A stretch of 64,000 bases of DNA, taken from NCBI RefSeq assembly GCF_000143415.4, contig NW_003314321.1:628736-692735 (forward strand), given 5' to 3'. The DNA comes from Selaginella moellendorffii. Its lineage: Eukaryota; Streptophyta; Lycopodiopsida; Selaginellales; Selaginellaceae. The notes beneath the pieces were generated by a model. It saw nothing but the letters and a program-made list of their open reading frames with translations. It was not told where the DNA came from and did no database searches. Positions 58,201 to 64,000 of the stretch are shown one piece after another; within the stretch, counting starts at the first letter, position 1; the number at the start of each line of letters is the position of its first letter. Position numbers and translations under genes: made by a program.

Positions 58201-59472
58201 GTATATCATTAATCATTATCAAGAATCCAGTTAAGGTTAATACAATGTTATTTCGTGCAAGTAGACTAATTTCACCATCAACCACTTTGGGGTTGATAAT
58301 CGTTAACCAAGCAACTTCGTAAACACATTATTCATTATCATATGGATATAATATAAAAATCACAATGATTTGATCATCAATTGAGCAATATCATAAGCAA
58401 CACCTATCAGTACTTCAAAGGTTAATGTGACTATCAAGTGCCAACTTGATTCGACAAAATGTAACATAAATGCCACACCCCACCGATAGAGATTTACAAC
58501 ACCGAACACCACCAACTTTGTTCACAATATAGACAAGCTTATGCCACTCTCTATCTAACCAAACTCAAAACTAATCCAATACCAAGCTATTCAAGGAGCA
58601 ATAGCAAAGTTCCCTGGAAAAGAATTGAGCATTATAACTAAAGTTTTCCCTAGACAAAATGGTTTAGCGCTCCACCACTATCCATCCTATGCCTCATCAC
58701 ATGTAAGACCACCATAACCAATATGCATCAAAGTAGGGAATCTTGATTGCATAATGTGAACATGAGCAATGAGTTAACACCTCATTGTAAATCATCTTTC
58801 CAAGAAGAAAAGAAGATTTACATGGTTGATCCTTCATCCCTTATAACTCTTTTTTTGGTCTGATCTTTAACTAACCTCAAGCTTACGTTTGCATTGCCTT
58901 TAATCCAATCCAAGAAAAGTTTATGAGAGAGTATGGCAATGACTACTTGAATCAATAGATTAATCCCTACAATCTTGGTCGATTCACTTGTAATCATGCC
59001 TAGGAAGGATCCACTAGTATCGTGCTAAACATTTACGGACCAGCATATTTGCCACTCATAGCAAACCTAGGGAAAGTTTACTTTCACTTATGGTACATAG
59101 AACAACCCATGAAACCACTAGAACAACTCATGGAACCATCGATAAGCTAACATTAATCTTGCCACCTCAAAGTGTAACCTTGAGTTACTAATACACCTCA
59201 CTCATGAGCCCAAGTGCAAACTTGTGCTAATGTGCCTCATTCACGAACCCAAGCATAAACTCATGTAAAATAGTACACCTTAAATCCATCCTATAAGCCC
59301 AAGAGCAAATTCACATCATGAGGTACAACAAGGTAGCTAAAATCCATACCCAAGGAACAATTGCGAAGTCTTTGCACCCAAACGTGTACTCACTCGGATC
59401 ATCGTTTTCATCTCTGCGTATGTAACAAGACTAGTTGCTCAATTTCATTGGATAATACTCACTGAGATATAT

Positions 59473-59486
59473 CCTCTGATACTAAA
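59473..59486 (-). other. Primer-binding site, initiator tRNA-Met type
   Basis: The minus strand reads TTTAGTATCAGAGG immediately after the LTR end ...GCTACA. Confidence 0.75.
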
Positions 59487-59939
59487 TGTAGCACATGTGG
59501 TTTTTACCCTTTATCCTATAGTAATTTACCATACGAAGTGGAACCTAAACCCTCCATATACCACATGTCATATGCCACGTGTCTAATTGACAATGGAGTG
59601 GAACCCAAGTTTCAGGGCCTTAAGCCACTAAACAAAGGAATGGTGCCAAACTCCCAAATATAGAGCCAAGGAGCGATGATACTGGAGCACGGAACGACTC
59701 TCGAGCATACAGCCCAAGGAGTGAAGGGACAGGAGCGCAGAGCAATTTAGAACAGTTCTAGAATATCCAGCATTTCAATGCCAAGATTAGCATGCAAAAT
59801 GGAGATAAATGGAGTCTGGTGCTATTTCAGTATACCGGTGGCCTAATGCGAGGATATGGGTACTCCACTAGCTAGCATGGTGTGGAGTTTGGGTTTACAC
59901 CCAAGCCGGACGCAAAACAAGAATAAACATGCAAGCGGG

Positions 59940-61959
59940 GTGTCATTTGCGCCAGAGTGTTCAAGTTAGATATGCCAAACTTTTACACTAAGCAATTTAA
60001 CTATGCATCACGACTCTAGGGCTTCCCCCACTTGGCAATGTGCCCAAACCAATCTCCTTACTGAGAGTCCATGAATACCAAAAAATAAATGTCCTCGTAG
60101 AATTTGTCAATTAACAATTTTTCTTCTCACTAAATGAATAGTGTGTTTTATTTGTTCAATGATAAGAGACAAAAGTTACTTTACGACAGTAATATATATA
60201 AATTAATGAGTTAATATAGCAAGTTGCTCCTTGATTCTTCAACTTGATAAAACTAGTTTTCTTTTTTAAATTGTAAGCCCAATAATCCATCTTCTACCTC
60301 TATATCCTTTATAAGTTTGTGAAGTGACATGTAAGCCTAGATATTTGGACAAACACTTAACATTAAATCTTGACTACTCTTTATCTACAATAGCTTTGCA
60401 TATACAAAGCTTTTGTTTGATTTGGCTAATGACAAATTGTGATCAGTCCATAAGGCAAAGTTGTGGAATTCGCATTGTTGAGGTAGATGGAAAGATCTTT
60501 ACATTGTTTTTATGGTGCAAGCCACAAAATACTCATTCATCACACGAAGAAAAAGAAAGGAATAAAGTTTGTCATACATGTATTAGATAATTTTGTTAAA
60601 GCAATGGTTCATCATGGTAATTCTCGAAAAGTTTAGATGTGGTCTTCTATTCTAGGGCTGCAAAATCTGCCTGAGCAATAGAGGAAGTTTTAATACTTCT
60701 ATAAAATATTTCCAGAAAAAAGAGCACCACCATAATGCAATATGCTTTACCATAAAAGTCATAATCCTGGCTGTACAATTTGGCTAGCTCTCCCTCCAGT
60801 CCTCCAAGAAGAAGTCACATAGCCATGCTAGTTGATATAGTGGGATCTGCAATGTATTATAAGAGCTCCCAATAAAGGATGTTTGAGCACATGAACCAGA
60901 GCCAATGGAATCATGACTATCATGGAATCATAACTATGGATTCTAACTTTCTCCTTGAAAGCATTCCAAACATCTTATAATTAACATAATCTTGACTAAA
61001 TCATTCCATATCACCCAAGCTCCCAATCAATTGATAGCCAAAGAAACATGTGATACTACAACATCAACCACCATGACTAATCGATGGTGATCTTGATATT
61101 TATTATGTTGTCACTGATGTCTAAAAACCCAAACAAGAGGGCTAGAGTCCAAACCAACTAGGAGGAGTTGGACTTGACTTTGCATGACCTAAAGTCCATT
61201 GTGCTCTAGAGCTGTGAGAGATCTAGTCTATTTGTTTCACATCTCTTGATTCTGTGTCTAGGATCATTGGTGATGGAAGTTGGAAGAGAAGATATTATTG
61301 GCATACCATCTATGAATGAAATATAGTTGTCTTTATTTTCAACTCTAAAGGGAAATGAATAAAACAAACAACTCAAGAGAAGTAGAATAAAAAATAAGGA
61401 AAAGTACATTTTAAAGAAGCAAGGCCTCTTTCCATCAACTCGAGAATATGCATAGATCAAGCTTGTTGCTATAGATGATGCCTAGAACATGGCCCACTAT
61501 AGATTAAACTTTTGAGAAACATCTTGAGTCTACAAAAGAAATCTATCTATAGACTAAATTATATATCATAATTATAAATTATTATTATTATTATTATTAT
61601 TATTATAAATTATATATTATAATAAAAATGTCTAAATGAAGTGTTGCAAAGAACAACAATTTATTATAAAGTTCAACCCCAAAAATTTCAATCACACTAA
61701 AAATGAAAGCTTGAAAATAGAATGTTTTTTAATTCCATTTTATAAAAGTCCATATGATATCAAACAACTTATGAGCTCATCCTATAGATCTTCTTGCAGT
61801 AATGGGAGTGTGGTGCTCTATCATGGTAGCAGCCTTTGCTTAAAAAAGACATCCACTACACTTGACATATCTCTACATTTTCTATACATATTTATGGTAC
61901 CTACTCTGACAATACACCGGTCATTCCTAGATTGGCCAAGTCCATGACAATGGTCATAT
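59940..61959. other. AT-rich region without recognised gene
   Basis: Contains an (ATT)n microsatellite at about 61,578-61,606 and scattered short frames. Only a possible deubiquitinase fragment near 60,240 stands out. Confidence 0.5.
60205..60275 (-). pseudogene. Possible ubiquitin-specific protease (UBP12/USP7-like) fragment
   Basis: A minus-strand stretch reads TSFIKLKNQGATCYINSLI, close to the Cys-box GLKNQGATCYMNSLLQ of UBP12/13-type deubiquitinases, with a preceding KKE as in that family. A one-base shift precedes it and nothing of the rest of the protease is found nearby. It is either an exon relic or chance. Confidence 0.35.
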
Positions 61960-62480
61960 GTACTTTGTTTTCATAAGAGGGGACTATGCTCTCACTACCA
62001 CTATAGATCACTATGTTTGCATGATTGATCTGCTAACAAAATCTAGGCAAGTTGATAAGGGCCTAGGTTTGCTGACAACCATATCATTTAAGTCTAATAG
62101 AGTTATGTGGGTGACTATTAAGAAATTGTAAAACCTATAGCAATTTTGATGTGGTGCAACTCAAATACATACTTCAATGCAATCATTCAAGAGTGCTCAT
62201 AATTGTAAGTAACTAAAGAGCATGATTTGAAAAATGATTTTTTTAAGTTCAAATATAGAGGGAAAGGGCCCATGAACAAAAGTGCACAATTAATTAAGGG
62301 TCTTGAGATAGTTAGGGTTCCGAGAAGTCCAAATTCAGAAATTTACAATAATTTTATTACAAATTCATTACCATTCCTCAATTAGAAAATAATACTAAAC
62401 AATGTTTTTACTTCAATAGTTTCAACAAATATTGGAATGAGGTTCAAGTCGAGTTGCTACTACGACCTATCTCTCACCAA
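61960..62480 (+). pseudogene. Decayed copy of the PPR gene 3' end
   Basis: 61,978-62,160 matches 35,110-35,300 and 62,350-62,480 matches 35,350-35,480, in the same order. Most differences are C-to-T and G-to-A, as expected of methylated, inactive DNA. Stops and deletions abound. Confidence 0.8.
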
Positions 62481-62895
62481 ATGTAAGACAAAACTTTTTC
62501 AGTGAAAAGAAAGCAATCCTCAACTACCTATAACAGCTCATGCATCTAGAGGACCATCAAGTAAGTTTACCCTCTCAATTCAATAATAGTATCTCATATT
62601 TTTTAAAGGCAATAGAGTGCAAAAGAATCCCAATACTACAAAGCATTTCCAGCATTTTAGTGGGCCATTCTTGTCCTAGAAGTAGAGGAAAATCTTCATG
62701 AAAACCTTAAGAATTTCCAGCCAGTAAAAAATAAAAGCTTATAAATATGAAAAAAATAAAGGAACAAAAGCTATAATGATCAAACTCTTCTTGATGCCTT
62801 ATAAGTAGCATAACAACTTCACCTAGGTCTTGCAATATGCATCTATCCAGAGCTAAACATTCAAATATTGATCTTTGTACATCCATACAAAATGG

Positions 62896-62926
62896 GTGTG
62901 GGGGGGGGGGGGGGTGGGTGGGTGTT
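62896..62926. repeat. Long G run
   Basis: About 16 consecutive G followed by GGGTGGGTGGGTG, inside an LTR fragment (62,930-63,015) of the 3,189 family. It could form G-quadruplex and is error-prone in sequencing. Confidence 0.8.
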
Positions 62927-63101
62927 ATAAAGGGTTCCAAATGTATAGTAGGGATAGTGGGTAGGTTGGGCATGGCTGACTAATATGAGGCATAGTTTAG
63001 CTAGGGTGTTCCCTATATCTTTAGACATCCTAAGAGTGCTAAAGTGTTGTTAAGGGATGACCACTCATGGATGAATGGCTTAATTTTTGAGAGATGGGAA
63101 T

Positions 63102-64000
63102 TGTAAGCCACAAATTTTTCCTTTCCAATTTGCCAGCTTACCTCGTCTATCCGTCCAACACTGCCTTGGGTTTTGCTAAGTTTCCTTGCCAAGGTTCTCG
63201 CCTATGGTACCAGCTCCTACTTGGTCTCAGCTACTCACTGCACGAGCAACGAAGTGTTAGCCATCCATCCACGGATTCCCAAATCACTCCCAATCCCCCT
63301 CCCCGGGTTAGACTGGACTTAAAGTTCGGCTACACTCCCCACAAGCACAAACAGCCAAGCACACCAAGCTTCCAGGTTCCTAACATCCTTTGGTACCACA
63401 AGACTTGATCATAGGACCCTCTAAATCCCAAGTCTTGAGTGCAACACTTGCTTCGGGACGCCGGGGCGAAACACCGTGGCCTAGCGGCCCGGTATGGGTA
63501 CCTCTCGCCCCCCACTTCCATCCCGAAGGAAGGCCCAAGCCCCTAGGAAGGGCGAGGACCAATGAGCCGCATGGTACTCAAGTGGGACACCACTCCACAT
63601 GAGCCGGGAGCACCGCAATCGGTTTCCCTTTCGGGAGTGGGAGCTGCTCTTGAGCACTTCCTTGGATGGCCCCTCTGGCACCAACCAAGTCCATGCTCAC
63701 TCCCACCCAAGGCCCCTCGGTCCCAGTCCCAACCTCAAGTCAGTTTGGGAGCCCCACTGGAGAGTCCCTTCTAAACTGGTTCCTGGACTCCCCTGGACTC
63801 AAACGGCAGACTCAAAACTTAACCGTTTGGAAAAGGGGGTGCACTCTTGTTCATGGGCCCTTTCCCTCTATATTTGAAGTCCCAACCTCAAGTCAGTTTG
63901 GGAGCCCCACTAGAGAGTCCCTTCTAAACTGGTTCCTGGACTCCTTTCCCTCTATATTTGAAGTCCCAACCTCAAGTCAGTTTGGGAGCCCCACTAGAGA
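63102..64000 (+). repeat. LTR of the TGTAAGCC family, running off the window
   Basis: Starts TGTAAGCCACAAATTTTTCC and is highly similar to 1,767-2,480. Near the end, a unit of roughly 85 bases beginning AGTCCCAACCTCAAGTCAG is tandemly repeated (63,726, 63,880, 63,963), a structure not present in the copy at 1,767. Confidence 0.85.

Larger units (their letters stand above)
54148..59939 (-). mobile_element. Non-coding LTR retrotransposon (LARD-like), minus strand, 5' LTR truncated
   Basis: The 3' LTR (54,148-55,291) is preceded on the minus strand by a polypurine tract (AGGGGGGGAGAA). The 5' LTR remnant (59,487-59,939) is followed by TTTAGTATCAGAGG, close to the initiator-tRNA-Met primer site TGGTATCAGAG. 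The 4.2-kb internal region (55,292-59,486) has no gag or pol frame, though it is homologous over at least 55,560-57,320 to 1-1,766. It therefore looks like a non-autonomous family. The distal 680 bases of the 5' LTR are missing. Confidence 0.85.

Noticed and set aside
1-64000. tRNA, rRNA or organelle-derived insertions
   Set aside because: No cloverleaf, rRNA core motif or organellar gene was recognised by eye on either strand; a covariance-model scan would be needed to exclude them fully.

Overview
The window looks like a lycophyte (spike-moss, Selaginella-like) nuclear genome. This is inferred from plant genes with very short introns (about 50-100 nt), plant-type arginine decarboxylase, AUG6, a seed-maturation LEA protein and PPR genes, all set in dense layers of nested transposons. 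No rRNA, tRNA or CRISPR was recognised.

Layout. (1) 1-13,137 is transposon-rich: a largely non-coding LTR element with its 3' LTR at 3,189-4,315 and a second-family solo LTR nested inside it; a decayed Ty3/Gypsy element; a broken class II formin gene; and a second, truncated Gypsy element. (2) 13,138-31,270 holds two copies of a segment carrying a cytochrome P450 relic, a small basic ORF and a PPR relic. The first copy is split by a ~12.9 kb DNA transposon (13,908-26,783) with degenerate inverted ends and an 8-bp target duplication. The second copy preserves the empty site. (3) 32,644-44,068 is a compact gene island: small basic ORF, PPR gene (one-base frameshift), AUG6, a J-domain protein, ARL1, an SMP-type LEA protein and arginine decarboxylase. 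(4) 45,675-50,676 is a nearly complete Gypsy element with short LTRs. (5) 50,700-64,000 is AT-rich decayed repeat: a 1.2 kb tandem duplication, the non-coding LTR element again in inverted orientation (54,148-59,939), a decayed copy of the PPR 3' end, and a further LTR running off the window.

The most interesting object is the giant DNA transposon. It carries (a) on the minus strand a multi-exon gene whose product starts with an SV40-like nuclear localisation signal, then a long proline-rich stretch, a ParB/sulfiredoxin-like domain and a permuted (beta-class) DNA amino-methyltransferase domain; (b) on the plus strand, divergently transcribed, a transposase-like protein with a C-terminal SWIM zinc finger; and (c) two related CPIC zinc-finger ORFs near the two ends. 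ParB-methyltransferase fusions are familiar from bacteria and phages. Finding one as cargo of a plant transposon suggests a mobile element that brought its own DNA-modification enzyme. This copy is dead: a solo LTR sits in the ParB-methyltransferase gene and both large genes carry several nonsense codons.
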